Positions 52,632 to 61,922 of a stretch of DNA of 64,000 nt are shown here, piece after piece. Each line of letters begins with the position of its first letter. The stretch's first letter is position 1. The notes below the pieces were generated by a model. The model did not search any database and was not told where the DNA came from. It saw only the letters and a list, made by a program, of their open reading frames with translations. Location of the stretch: NCBI GenBank assembly GCA_963823675.1, contig CAWGMT010000013.1, forward strand, positions 1,207,441 through 1,271,440, read 5' to 3'. The DNA comes from CAWGMT01 sp963823675 (GTDB taxonomy: Bacteria > Planctomycetota > Planctomycetia > Isosphaerales > Isosphaeraceae). The position numbers and the translations under genes were made by a program.

Positions 52632-54086
52632 TCATGGACCCTTCTGGGCCGCCACCTCGCCGCCCAGGGCCTTCATCCGCTCGGCGGCGATGCGGGCGGC
52701 ATCGGTGTCGGGCTCATCCCGGATGATCTCGCGGTAGAACACCAGCGCGCCCTGCGGCTTATCCATCTTCTCCAGGGACTCAGCCAGCTTGAGCCGCGAC
52801 GCGGCAATCCGCTCCTGCTTTGCTGGCGCCACGGCTTCGGCTCGGGTCAACGCGGTACCTCGCCGGGCGGGCGGGAGACTCGCGGGGGGCCTCGGGAGGG
52901 AGCCTCGCCGCTCCGAAGGCTCTTTTCCATCGGCGATGACGGTCGGTTCCGCGGGAGCTGGCGCGGCCAGCGCTTTGAGGAAACGCTCGATCAGTGATTG
53001 CCGCTGATGGGGTGAGCGTAAGAAGCGCGCGGCCGAGTCGCGGGCCTGGCCCTTGTGCGCCCTGACGGCTTCAACGAGGTTCCTGGCGCGGCCGTCGTGG
53101 AGATACGGGCCCGAGTCGCGGTATCCCCACAGCGGCGGCGTCCGCCACTCGGTCCCATCGGCCATGCTGGCCGCGGTGGGGACATCGACCTTCTCAGGCG
53201 GGCCGTAGTAGACCTCGACGGTCACGCTGGTCAAGTCCGGGCCCATGTCGTGCAGGAGCAGGTCGCTGTAGATGCCGTCGATGTTCCCCAGACTCGGGCG
53301 GTGGCAATCGGCGCAGCCGGTCTGTTCGAAGGCCTGCCGCCCGGCCTCGATGGACGGGGAGTCGGGGTCATCGAGCCGGATCGGGGCGGAAAGCGCCTTG
53401 ACGTAGGCCACGAGGGCGTCGCATTCCGCCGGCGTCAGATCCAGGGCCCTGGCCTTGAGGTCCGGGGCCAGGGGCGAGATGGCCTGCGGATGGCCGGGGA
53501 CCTCCAGGCCCAGTTCGCCGGCGCAGGCCCCCAGCACGAATTCCCGCAAGTCCGTCGTCTGGGCCTTCCAGCCGAACCGCCCGATCCGTCCGCTCTTCAT
53601 GCGGCTGACCCGCCCGCGAATTTGAGGGGACTCCCGCTCCGAGATCCGCGTGAGGTCCGGCACCCGTGGGTCGGACCTATTGCCAACAGTGATCTGGTTA
53701 CTCCGGAACCCGAACTCGCCGGTGATCTCGTCGCCGACGGCGCTGATGAGCTGGACATTCATCCCCGAGGGCCCGGCGCCCCCGGGTCCGCCCAGGCCAT
53801 GGCAGGCCACGCACGAGGTCGCGTTATACACCGGCCCGAGCCCATCACCGCCGTGGCAGCGCGGGTCATCGGGACTCCATGTTCGGGCGAAGAGCTCCCG
53901 CCCCAACGAGCGGGCATCTCCCGCCGGACGAGCCGCGCCACCGTCCTGTGCCCGGGCGGGTCCACGCGGCAACGCATCGCAGAGCATCGAGGCCCTCGGC
54001 CGCGGATCCGCCGGGTCGGAGGCCGCGGCGGCCACAAGGCCGAGCAGGACCGCCAGCACCGAGCACCGGACGCGAGGGACGGTCAC
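52632..54086 (-). CDS. Di-heme DHOR-type cytochrome with short central domain
   Basis: A GTG at 54086 overlaps the upstream stop by 4 nt and begins VPRVRCSVLAVLLGLVAAAA, a signal peptide (a longer form from 54164 lacks it at the N-terminus). Heme sites: CVACHG and CADCHR. DHOR features include FARTWSPDDPRCHGGDGLGP, GRVSRMKSGRIGRFGWKAQT, GIYSDLLLHDMGPDL, and TPPLWGYRDSGPYLHDGRAR. The C-terminal tail is a TPR-like coil ending GGEVAAQKGP. Compared with its upstream paralogue it lacks about 130 residues between the heme domains. Periplasmic electron transfer is likely. Confidence 0.82.
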   Translation of the reverse strand: MTVPRVRCSVLAVLLGLVAAAASDPADPRPRASMLCDALPRGPARAQDGGAARPAGDARSLGRELFARTWSPDDPRCHGGDGLGPVYNATSCVACHGLGGPGGAGPSGMNVQLISAVGDEITGEFGFRSNQITVGNRSDPRVPDLTRISERESPQIRGRVSRMKSGRIGRFGWKAQTTDLREFVLGACAGELGLEVPGHPQAISPLAPDLKARALDLTPAECDALVAYVKALSAPIRLDDPDSPSIEAGRQAFEQTGCADCHRPSLGNIDGIYSDLLLHDMGPDLTSVTVEVYYGPPEKVDVPTAASMADGTEWRTPPLWGYRDSGPYLHDGRARNLVEAVRAHKGQARDSAARFLRSPHQRQSLIERFLKALAAPAPAEPTVIADGKEPSERRGSLPRPPASLPPARRGTALTRAEAVAPAKQERIAASRLKLAESLEKMDKPQGALVFYREIIRDEPDTDAARIAAERMKALGGEVAAQKGP

Positions 54087-56057
54087 CGCCGGCCCCGCGG
54101 CTCGCCGCGGCAGCCCATCGTGCGAGCGAGCGCCGGACGCGATCGTCTCCGGAGACATTCCCATGATCGCTGCTCCTTCATCATCGGATCAGGGCGCGGT
54201 GCAGGGCCCGGCGCGGCCAGCGACTCCAGGAAGGCCAGGACCTGCGACTGCTGGCCCGGACCCAGGGTGCGGAACCGATGGGCCGACGCCGCGCCCTGGC
54301 CGCCGTGGAGCACCACCGCCTGCGCCAGGCTCCTCGCCCGCCCGTCGTGCAGGTACGGGGCCGAGTCGCGGAGTCCCCACAGCGGCGGCGTCCGCCATTC
54401 GCCGCGTTTCAGGTGGTCGAGTGAGGCGGAATCCTCGGTGGCGTAGCTCCCGGGGTCGCTCAGCTCTTCGCCCATGTCGTGCAGCAGCAGGTCGCTGTAG
54501 ATGCCCCGGACCGAGCCGAGGTCCGGGATGTGGCAGCTTTCGCATCCGACGGATTGGAACAGCCTGCGGCCTTCCATCGCGGCCGACCCGTGTCCGCCTG
54601 ACGGCGCGAGGACGCCGGGGGGAGGCAAACTCCTGACGTAATGGACCAGCGCATCGCACTCGTCCTGCGTGAGGTCGAGCCTCTTGGCCTTCGCGGCGGG
54701 GTCCAGGGGCGAGGCGGCCTGATGGCGACCAGGGACTTCCAGTCCCAGCTCGTTGGCGCAGGCGCTTAGGACGAAGTCCTCCAAGCTCGCTACCTGTGCC
54801 CTCCAGCCGAACCGGCCGATCCGCCCATCCTTCAGGCGATGGACCCGCCCTCGGGTGCTGGGAGGCTGTTGTCTGGCCACCCTCTCGAGCTCCGTGTCGG
54901 CCAATCCATCGATCAGGCCGGTCCCGAACAGGGGGGGTGGATTGCGTGCCGTGATGCCGATCGCCACGTCCTTCGCCCCCATCTCGTCCAGGCACTTGCG
55001 TAAGATCGCGCGGTCCCCGGACGTGACCGGCTCGAAGGGCCGGCATTGCCGGTCGGCTATGTAGGAAATGCCGTCAGGGATCACGGCGCGCTTCTCGCGA
55101 GATGGGAAACGGACAGTCGCACGCCGGCGGTTGGATCGCCGAGCCCGAACGGATCGCTCTGGGGACGAGAACGTCGGCAGCGCGGGAACCGGGCGGGATT
55201 GGGAACGGAAGGTCGCACGCCATCGGCTGTAGTCGGGTTCAACGCCGAAACGATGCAGCACGATACTGGTGGCATCGCGGAAGCCCGGGTGAATCCTCAC
55301 CATGTCGGCGGGGTCGGGATCAGCGGCCACCATATCGAGCCCTGGCTTCTCCCCGAGCAGTCGGTCCAGGACGACCATCGGACCGGTAGGCGAGAGGGTA
55401 TAGCCGATGCCGGTGGCGAGCTCGACGTTCCGGTCGACGGGCCCCGCGCCTCCGGGTCCGCCCAGGCTATGGCAGTCCAGGCAGGAGGCTGCGTTATAGA
55501 CCGGCCCCAGGCCGTCGCCGCCGTGGCAGCGGGGGTCGTCGGGCCGCCAGGTCCGGGCGAAGAGCTCCTGCCCCAGCGAGCGGGCATCCCCCGCCGGGGG
55601 ATCGGCCGCTCCGGCCGCCGGAAGGGCGGGTCCAGGCCGACCTTCCTGCAGCATCGAGGCCCCTGGCCGACGTTCCGCCGCGCCGGCCACCCGTGGGGGA
55701 GCATCCGGCGACGGGACGGCCGGTGGTGGGACCTCGACCCGCGGCGGCCGCGGAGCCGGGGAATCCAGAGGGCGGCCCCGGGGCGGCTCCGGGCCCGGTA
55801 CCGGGCCTCGGAGGCGCGGTCGCGGCATCACGGGCGGCCGCCGTGGCTCCCGAGGCAAGGCCGCGTTCTTCCCCCGATCCCCGCGCCGGGCCGGCAACAG
55901 TGCGCGCGCCTCGCAGCCGGGCGCCGACCGCGGCGAAGAGGCCGACATCCCAGGCGATCGCCAGACCAATCAAGCCCGCCAACGCCCACCGACGGGCGCG
56001 AACGCCGACGCAGGGCTCGCGCGCCGGCCCTGAGTTCGGTCCTGCACCCTTCCCCAT
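54083..56057 (-). CDS. Di-heme DHOR-type cytochrome, probably frameshifted in the linker
   Basis: ATG 56057 follows GGAGGG and gives a short N-terminus and membrane anchor (RWALAGLIGLAIAWDVGLFA), then a Pro/Gly-rich linker. Between about 55700 and 55800 the frame changes into the main reading: FARTWRPDDPRCHGGDGLGP, CLDCHS, PPPLFGTGLIDGLADTELER, GRVHRLKDGRIGRFGWRAQV, CESCHI, GIYSDLLLHDMGEELSDPGS, and TPPLWGLRDSAPYLHDGRAR. The two CxxCH sites bind heme. It precedes the shorter paralogue with GTGA overlap. The linker is so GC-rich that the exact frame change cannot be placed. Confidence 0.76.
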
Positions 56058-56269
56058 TGATGACACCCTCCCTCGTCCGCAGATTGCCTCCCGATCGCCG
56101 GCCGATGACCTCCGGCCCCCAGGCTCGGAGCGATCCCGCCGCGGGACCGACCGGGCCGGCGTCCCCCGGTCTTCAACTTCGACCGGCCATGTTGCAACGG
56201 CCATCCTCGCCCGCGGGGTATCGGGTGCGGGGAGGTGGCGGAACGCGACGGAGGTCGGAACGGGAGGGA

Positions 56270-56593
56270 TCAACAGCGGAGGTGGCGCGCTCGCAGCGAG
56301 GGCGAATCGATCATGGGCGACCAGCATCGGCGGGACGGCGGGCTGCCCCGCCAGCACCGGCGCGGGAGGGAGGACAGATCGACGAAGGGCGTGACTCCAT
56401 CGTCGTCGTCCCATTCCCGGTCGGCGCACTCGCCGATCCCGAATGGATCGCCCGGAGAGGCGCTCGATAGGGGACCGCCCACCTGGACCGCGACCGCGCG
56501 CGACCCGTCGCAGCCCCCGGGGATCGCATCATCCGGCCCCCAGGCGTGGAGCGACGGCGTCGGGAAGAGGATCAATACGGCGATGAGGGTCAT
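56270..56593 (-). CDS. Small exported hypothetical protein
   Basis: ATG 56593 is preceded by GGAG and gives a signal peptide-like start MTLIAVLILFPTPSLHAWGP, then DDAIPGGCDGSRAVAVQVGG, FGIGECADREWDDDDGVTPF. The frame may shift near 56390. It would be the first gene of the cytochrome group. The composition is unusual and the C-terminus doubtful. Confidence 0.38.
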   Translation of the reverse strand: MTLIAVLILFPTPSLHAWGPDDAIPGGCDGSRAVAVQVGGPLSSASPGDPFGIGECADREWDDDDGVTPFVDLSSLPRRCWRGSPPSRRCWSPMIDSPSLRARHLRC

Positions 56594-56807
56594 CGGGAGG
56601 GACTCCGGGTCCGCCCGGCGCACTTATCTCTATCCAGGCATTCGACGGCGGTCGGCGTTTTGTTCGGCGCGAATTTCCGCGGCCGGTCCGCTTGCCTGCG
56701 TCGGCTCGCCGCCAGGGGTGGGTGTCGAATAAGGACGATGAGTGCCTAGCGGACCGCCTGGTGAGGCAACAGACATTAGTCGGTAACAAAACCGGTGAGT
56801 CAATGCG

Positions 56808-57416
56808 CTAGGCGGCTGCCTGCCGCCGCTGCGCCTGGCGATGGCGGGACCAACCGTACGCGGTGAAGGCGACGGCACCGAACACCGCCACGATGGCGGT
56901 TGAGGGCTCGGGAACTCCGACTAGCACCGTCAGGGTGTGGTCGGGTCCGCCTGTTCCCCAAGTGTAAATGTATGTGCCCGGGATCAGACCGAGACCGCCG
57001 AGTGTCGTGTTGTCATATTCGCTTGTTGACGTGATGGTCGTGCCCGAGATGTAATTATGCTGGAGTCCTAAGTCTCCATCGAGTCCTACTATGCCGATGA
57101 AGCCACCGGAGCCGGACGTGGCTTGGGTATACCCGCCATTACCGAAAGAGGATGGGCCCGTGACTCCGAGCCATTCGTCTATCCTGGAGGCGGTGCCGAC
57201 GACGATGTATCCGTAGTTGGGTCCCATTTCGGAGCCGAAGCTGCCGTCATCAGTGCTCGAGAATGTCAGGCCCGTGAGGTCGATGCTGCCGGACGCGGTG
57301 GCCACGACGTTGGGGCCGACCTCAGTGATGCTGATGACCACTTCAGCCCGGGCCGTACCGATTGTCATCGCCAGCACAGCCGCCGCGAGCAGTCGTCTAC
57401 GGATGGTGTTTCCCAT
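56808..57416 (-). CDS. PEP-CTERM sorting-domain protein
   Basis: A 202-residue product with N-terminal signal peptide (RRRLLAAAVLAMTIGTARAE), a beta-rich secreted body (SGSIDLTGLTFSSTDDGSFG) and the PEP-CTERM tail VPEPSTAIVAVFGAVAFTAY followed by GWSRHRQAQRR. This tripartite tail is processed by exosortase in organisms with exopolysaccharide. The target gene is probably secreted and anchored to the envelope. No exosortase lies in the window. Confidence 0.88.
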   Translation of the reverse strand: MGNTIRRRLLAAAVLAMTIGTARAEVVISITEVGPNVVATASGSIDLTGLTFSSTDDGSFGSEMGPNYGYIVVGTASRIDEWLGVTGPSSFGNGGYTQATSGSGGFIGIVGLDGDLGLQHNYISGTTITSTSEYDNTTLGGLGLIPGTYIYTWGTGGPDHTLTVLVGVPEPSTAIVAVFGAVAFTAYGWSRHRQAQRRQAAA

Positions 57417-58199
57417 GGTGAATCCTTCGCTCTGTCAGAGTTGTGTGACGCGTGGATGCGACGCTTCCTCGTGCCAATCCGGGACATTACACGGCTGGGC
57501 TGCTCGTCGAGAGGCGCCACCTGATCGTGGCAGTTCCCGGCGTACGCCCGCAGGGTAGACTGGTGGATGTGCGTTTTTCCCGCGCTTCATGCTTCCAGGC
57601 GGGACGCCAACAATCGTCGCCCTCCGTCGATCCACCGAAGGAAAGACTCTAAGGTGCGGGTTCGATCGGTGTCAAGCGTATGCCCGATCTTTACTTGATT
57701 ATTTCTCACCGATAGGGCTACATCAGTTCACGCCGTCCGCTGCTTTTGCACGACAAGCCGGAACGCGGCGCGTCGTGGCAGGCGTCTGCGTGGTTCGGGG
57801 TGGTTGTGTCTTGTCCAATCATTGGCACTTCGTCGTCTGGCCGGAGCAGGACGGTCAATTGACGGACTTTTCCAACTGGGCTTGCAGCACACGGTTCGTC
57901 CGGAAGGGCGGCCCCGCAAAGCGAGCCAAGTTGCGGACGATATGGCGAACTTGCGCCAGGTGAGTGCCGGCAATGCCAAATGCAAGAGAACCGAAAGCCG
58001 TCCCGGTCACGGTTCCCCCGACCGCTAACTAGCTGCGTCCTTGCGCCACGAAGCTCGGGAAAGGAGAATCATCTCAAAAATGTGAAACCTTTCGTTGAAA
58101 CCCTGCGGGTAACCAATCCCGTCCGGCAGAGCCGGGCCAGCAGCCGGGAAGCGAGTCTTGCGTGGGGGCGGGTGACCGTCACTGCGAAGCGTAGACAGC
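57417..58199. other. Gene-poor stretch upstream of the intron-like region
   Basis: Nearly 800 bp with no convincing complete gene. It holds the possible transposase scrap at 57800-57885 and short unremarkable ORFs. It may contain the PEP-CTERM promoter at its left end. Confidence 0.5.
57800..57885 (+). pseudogene. Possible IS200/REP-associated tyrosine transposase scrap
   Basis: A short plus-frame stretch reads CVLSNHWHFVVWPEQDGQLT, then DFSNW. The HWHFVVWP block resembles the HUH motif of Y1 transposases (usual form NHFHLV-WP). No start, catalytic Tyr region or other conserved blocks are seen, so this is at best a decayed remnant. Confidence 0.35.
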
Positions 58200-58790
58200 G
58201 AGTTCAAACGCTGTGTGATTGAGCCCCGAAATTTCCTTGTCGTGAGCCCTCGTCTTGGACGCCCGCGGGGGCCGAGCCAGGCATTAGCGACACCTGGACC
58301 CATCAGCGTGCCTGGTCACACCGGGGTCGGAGGAATATGGCGAATGAACGCACGGGTTTTACGGGAACGTGGGAGATCCTGGCAGTTCCCTGAAGAATAC
58401 CGGATCGGGAGCAACCGGTACAGCAAACTCCCGGATGATCCGTCGGCCATGCGTCTGCGGCCGAACGGGGACGAAACGCAGGCGCTCCAAGGTATCGCCA
58501 AGCGAAGGCAACGAAGCGCGGCGAGAAGACTGTCAGGAAGTCGCAGCGCCCCATAGGAGCTGTGAAGCCGGGGAACGACCCTCCGGACCCGGTGGAGCAA
58601 AGGGGGCGCCGCGTTGTGGACCGGGAGTCGGAACCACGCCGAGGACATTGTGCCTCACCAACGTGTCACCGCGAAACGGCCCAGTCGTGCGAGGGACAGC
58701 GATTCCACAACGTGACGAACCGGATGCCTTTAACGGGCACGTCCGGATCTGTGGGGGCCCCAGGGAGTAATCCCTGGGGCTACCCGGCCT
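58200..58790 (+). ncRNA. Group II intron-like RNA remnant without maturase ORF
   Basis: The region lacks coding sequence but resembles the RNA of bacterial group II introns, from memory of such sequences: a block GGAACGTGGGAGATCCTGG with following GAATACCGG, and a 35-nt terminal hairpin at about 58718-58752. There CCGGA-TGCC pairs with GGCA-CG-TCCGG, the 2-nt bulge and size expected for domain V. The catalytic triad position near the base reads ACC rather than AGC, so it may be degenerate. No reverse transcriptase is encoded. Confidence 0.42.
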
Positions 58791-58912
58791 GTTTCCGTCC
58801 TAGCGTGCTTAAAATTTCTGTGAATTTTCGTCGTTTTATTCGAGCACCCTAATTAGTTCTACTGTAACCGTTTCATCGCCGCGACGGGTGCGAAGGTTGC
58901 TACAGCGTGAGG

Positions 58913-59395
58913 TCAGGCGATCAGCCCTGCCCCTCGCGGGTCGTCAATCCTCGCCTTGATTTCAACCAGATGCTCAGGATAGGTGACGCGCTTGTCGCCG
59001 ACGAGATCAAACCACTCCTCACCTCTCTCCTCGTAGCGGGCCAGGAGGGTTTGCACGTCATATGAGAGCATGCCGCGGTGGATTGCGAGTGACGTGTCGT
59101 GCAGGAAGAAGGCGGTGAGCGCGATCACCTCAACTTGGATTGGACGCAGGGGCGAGCCGGCCCAAGTTTTGTTCCCGAGCTGATAGCGGTAATCCTCAAA
59201 GTTCAGGTCGCGGTCATTCACCAAATTGTGTTCTGTCCAGAGCGTCAGTTCCATCCCGAAGAAGCCGCCGGAGAAGAGGCCCTTCGGATCACCCGGGTTG
59301 GGGTCGAGGGCGCAGCCGAGCCGCCGGCTGATCTCGAAAGCCAGCTCAGACAGCGCGAGGTGGGAGTTGAAGGAATACTCGACGGTGATGCTCAT
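58913..59395 (-). CDS. Hypothetical protein within the IS701-like element
   Basis: ATG 59395 gives 160 residues: MSITVEYSFNSHLALSELAF, then EISRRLGCALDPNPGDPKGL, LTLWTEHNLVNDRDLNFEDY, VEVIALTAFFLHDTSLAIHR, and RVTYPEHLVEIKARIDDPRG. Sequence character is that of a real globular protein, but I do not recognise it. It lies between the transposase end and an IS inverted repeat, so it looks like a passenger gene or a later insertion. Confidence 0.75.
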   Translation of the reverse strand: MSITVEYSFNSHLALSELAFEISRRLGCALDPNPGDPKGLFSGGFFGMELTLWTEHNLVNDRDLNFEDYRYQLGNKTWAGSPLRPIQVEVIALTAFFLHDTSLAIHRGMLSYDVQTLLARYEERGEEWFDLVGDKRVTYPEHLVEIKARIDDPRGAGLIA

Positions 59396-59415
59396 TCTTT
59401 ATGCGGCCCTGCCGC

Positions 59416-60132
59416 CTAACTCGTACTCGGCCTCGGCCGTCGTGGGGGAAATCCCCCGGTGGCCTTGTGCCAGTGGTAGATCCGCGACTCCTCGTTACGC
59501 CGCAGCACGCGGGTGACCACCGCGGCGATCTCCTCCGGAGAAGACATCGGATGCCGGAGTAGTCGTGTGAAGACTTGACGCGTCTGTGGAACCGTGACGG
59601 CCGGCGTTTTCCCCCCCGACTCGCCGTCGCTCCAGGCACAGAAACCACAGTGCAACGAGCGATAGTGTCACATGATGATGCCAGCCGATCCAGCTCCGGA
59701 CCTCGTAGTGATCGAGCCCCGCCTCGCCATTGCCGGCCCCGAACATCTCCACGACTCCGTCCCCTTCTTGGGGAAGGCACTCGGATCGATGACCACGACA
59801 CCATCGGGATCGGCCAGTTCCTCGCAGACGTGTTGCCTTAGCTCCGCCATTACGGCCTGGTCATCCCACTTGCCCGCGCCGACGAAGAACTGGATCGGCT
59901 TGCGGGGCAAGCCAGCCTCAATCGCGATCGGCTCACACGTCTTGCGCTCCAGCCCACTGAGATGCCCTCGGATGACGAGGGTCGCAGTCGCGCGCTGCTC
60001 GACGCGGTAGAACCTGGGCAGATAGCGCCGGAGGAAGGCCGTCAAGCGGTCCGAACCGTCTTGAAGAGCTTCGGGAGTGATGGTGGCGTCAGCCAAGAGC
60101 GTCTGTGCCTCAGGGAGATTCAAAAGCGACAT
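59416..60132 (-). pseudogene. Broken IS701-family DDE transposase
   Basis: The N-terminal frame reads LRRYLPRFYRVEQRATATLV, then LSGLERKTCEPIAIEAGLPR, ELADPDGVVVIDPSAFPKKG, TES, containing the first catalytic Asp. The middle 150-200 residues are missing. The sequence then resumes as NGEAGLDHYEVRSWIGWHHH, VTLSLVALWFLCLERRRVGG and, after a G-run frame change near 59615, KTPAVTVPQTRQVFTRLLRH, SRIYHWHKATGGFPPRRPRP. It is non-functional. Confidence 0.86.
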
Positions 60133-60227
60133 CTTCGGGCCTCCGTGCAGTGTGTATATCCTCCTCGTAGTTAAGGATAAAAAGACGCGCCGAAAAAGTC
60201 ACCGAAAATCGGTTACAGTAGAATTAG

Positions 60228-60540
60228 TGTGATGCCAGCGTCGTCCCTCGGTTCACGCAGCACGGCGAGCGCAAACCAAAAACCAGGCTTGACCGCGCGA
60301 AGCGCCACCAAGGTACGAGTCGCACGGCGACTCGATCTGTGAAGGAGGTCGTCATTGTATTTCCTTTCACGAGCGGTATTGTCCACACCAGTATTGGCGG
60401 CATCAAGCGGTGAGCAACCGCTGGATCGTTGTGGGATCTGACGAAGTGATCGAGGTGGCGGGCATCGTGCCCACCCTTACCGCCCGGCATCAAGGTCGGT
60501 GCGGCTCCAACTGAAGTAAAACCGGGGGCTGTGCTGGAAC
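60228..60540. other. Gene-free stretch
   Basis: About 310 bp between the IS701-like element and the membrane-protein gene. I see no gene, repeat or RNA in it. The promoter of the next gene probably lies at the right end. Confidence 0.5.
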
Positions 60541-61089
60541 ATGAGGCTGCCCTATTTCTCGATCGCAGAAATGATGGCGATCATCGTCATTGTCGCCCTG
60601 GATTGTGTGGAGATACGGATGGGGCAAGCTTCTCCGAGTCTCCGCTGCCTCATCTTCGGGTCAATGCCGATGCAAAACGCCCTGATGATCGGTCTGCTCC
60701 TCATCTTTCAACGGCGCAGGCTAACGGAGAAACCGCCTCCTTTTCTCATCGGGTTCGTGGCTGTCGCCGGGATTAGTCTTCTGATTTATGTTGCCGTTTG
60801 TGTGCGGGCATCCGAAGCGCTCACTTGGCACCTGACTTGCACCCTTACCCCTTTGCTGAGTGCCACGGGCTTTCAGCCTTACTCTACGGCTGATTATGTT
60901 TGTCGATATGCTTTAGCCACTTCCTATCTGACCGCCCCCCAATTGGCGACAGCCTTGGTCGCAGGCTGGATCTACGAGCGCTGGTGGACAGAGACCAAGT
61001 GTGACCTAACCCCGTCCCCCAGGCCACCCGAGCGTGTGCCCCGCCGAAGAGCGCGGGGAATCAGCGAGCGGGTTCAGAAAAGTGGCTGA
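60541..61089 (+). CDS. Hypothetical integral membrane protein
   Basis: A 182-residue product. MRLPYFSIAEMMAIIVIVAL, then DC is a first helix of a type common among planctomycete small membrane proteins. Further helices: LIFGSMPMQNALMIGLLLIF, PFLIGFVAVAGISLLIYVAV, and LTAPQLATALVAGWIYERWW. The C-terminus is basic and soluble. Function unknown. It is the last gene before the CRISPR region, 230 bp away. Confidence 0.75.
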   Translation: MRLPYFSIAEMMAIIVIVALDCVEIRMGQASPSLRCLIFGSMPMQNALMIGLLLIFQRRRLTEKPPPFLIGFVAVAGISLLIYVAVCVRASEALTWHLTCTLTPLLSATGFQPYSTADYVCRYALATSYLTAPQLATALVAGWIYERWWTETKCDLTPSPRPPERVPRRRARGISERVQKSG

Positions 61090-61318
61090 CCTGAGGGTCT
61101 CGTGCCAGCCTCAGGTAACCAGGCAACCGCCCAGGTTGACTGCCCGGCGCAGACCCAACCGCTCGGCGACTTCTCTGAGCCGCTGGGGGCTTGCCGCCAG
61201 GAACCGGCCCAGGAGGCGGGCATGCAGGACAGGCACTCTCGGAGTTCGGAAGTGGACAGGCACCCAACAGCGCCCACAGCCCCGCTGTCAGTCGCCTGTC
61301 CTCTGAGTCTGAATCCGG

Positions 61319-61893
61319 GTTTCAATCCTTGTTTTGCTGGATGAAGCTCGCTGGCGCTCTCTCCCCCCCTTGCCAAGGGGGGGCAGGGGGGGTGACCTCG
61401 GCCCGACCATCCGCACTGCCCGCGGGTCTCAATCCTCGTTTTGCTCGATGAAGCTCGCTGGCGCCTCTCCCCCCTTGCCAAGGGGGGGCAGGGGGGGTGA
61501 CCTCGGCCCCACCATCCGCACTGCCCGCGGGTTTCAATCCGTGTTTTGCTCGATGAAGCTCGCTGGCGCTCTCTCCCCCCCTTGCCAAGGGGGGGCAGGG
61601 GGGGTGACCTCGGCCCCACCATCCGCACTGCCCGCGGGTTTCAATCCTTGTTTTGCTGGATGAAGCTCGCTGGCGCGCTGATTCGTCGGCGCGATCACCT
61701 GGAGCACGGTGTTTCAATCCTTGTTTTGCTGGATGAAGCTCGCTGGCGATCGCGACCCCGCCGCCTCGTTCCGCAATGACGCGGGTTTCAATCCTTGTTT
61801 TGCTGGATGAAGCTCGCTGGCATGAAGGTGTGGGGTTGGCCGTCGGCGAATGAGAGGTTTCAATCCTTGTTTTGCTGGATGAAGCTCGCTGGG
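61319..61893 (-). CRISPR. CRISPR array A: seven 37-nt repeats
   Basis: Repeats start at 61319, 61426, 61531, 61638, 61711, 61785 and 61857. The consensus begins GTTTCAATCCTTGTTTTGCT and ends GGATGAAGCTCGCTGGC; read on the minus strand it ends ATTGAAAC, the usual 3' end of Cas6-processed repeats, so transcription is probably leftward. The leftmost repeats carry substitutions, as expected for the leader-distal end. Spacers 1-3 are 68-70 nt and nearly identical; spacers 4-6 are 35-37 nt. The last repeat ends GGG. It joins array B via a 29-nt spacer, with no leader between. Confidence 0.96.
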
Positions 61894-61922
61894 CCGCGGT
61901 CGCGGCGGACGAAACTGCCATC

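Larger units (their letters stand above)
58849..60227 (-). mobile_element. IS701-like element remnant carrying an extra gene
   Basis: Inverted repeats lie at 58849-58870 (CTAATTAGTTCTACTGTAAC, then CG) and 60210-60227 (reverse complement CTAATTCTACTGTAACCG). Inside are a broken DDE transposase and a complete unrelated gene. The size (1.38 kb) fits this IS group, but much of the transposase is deleted and another gene fills the space. Confidence 0.7.
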
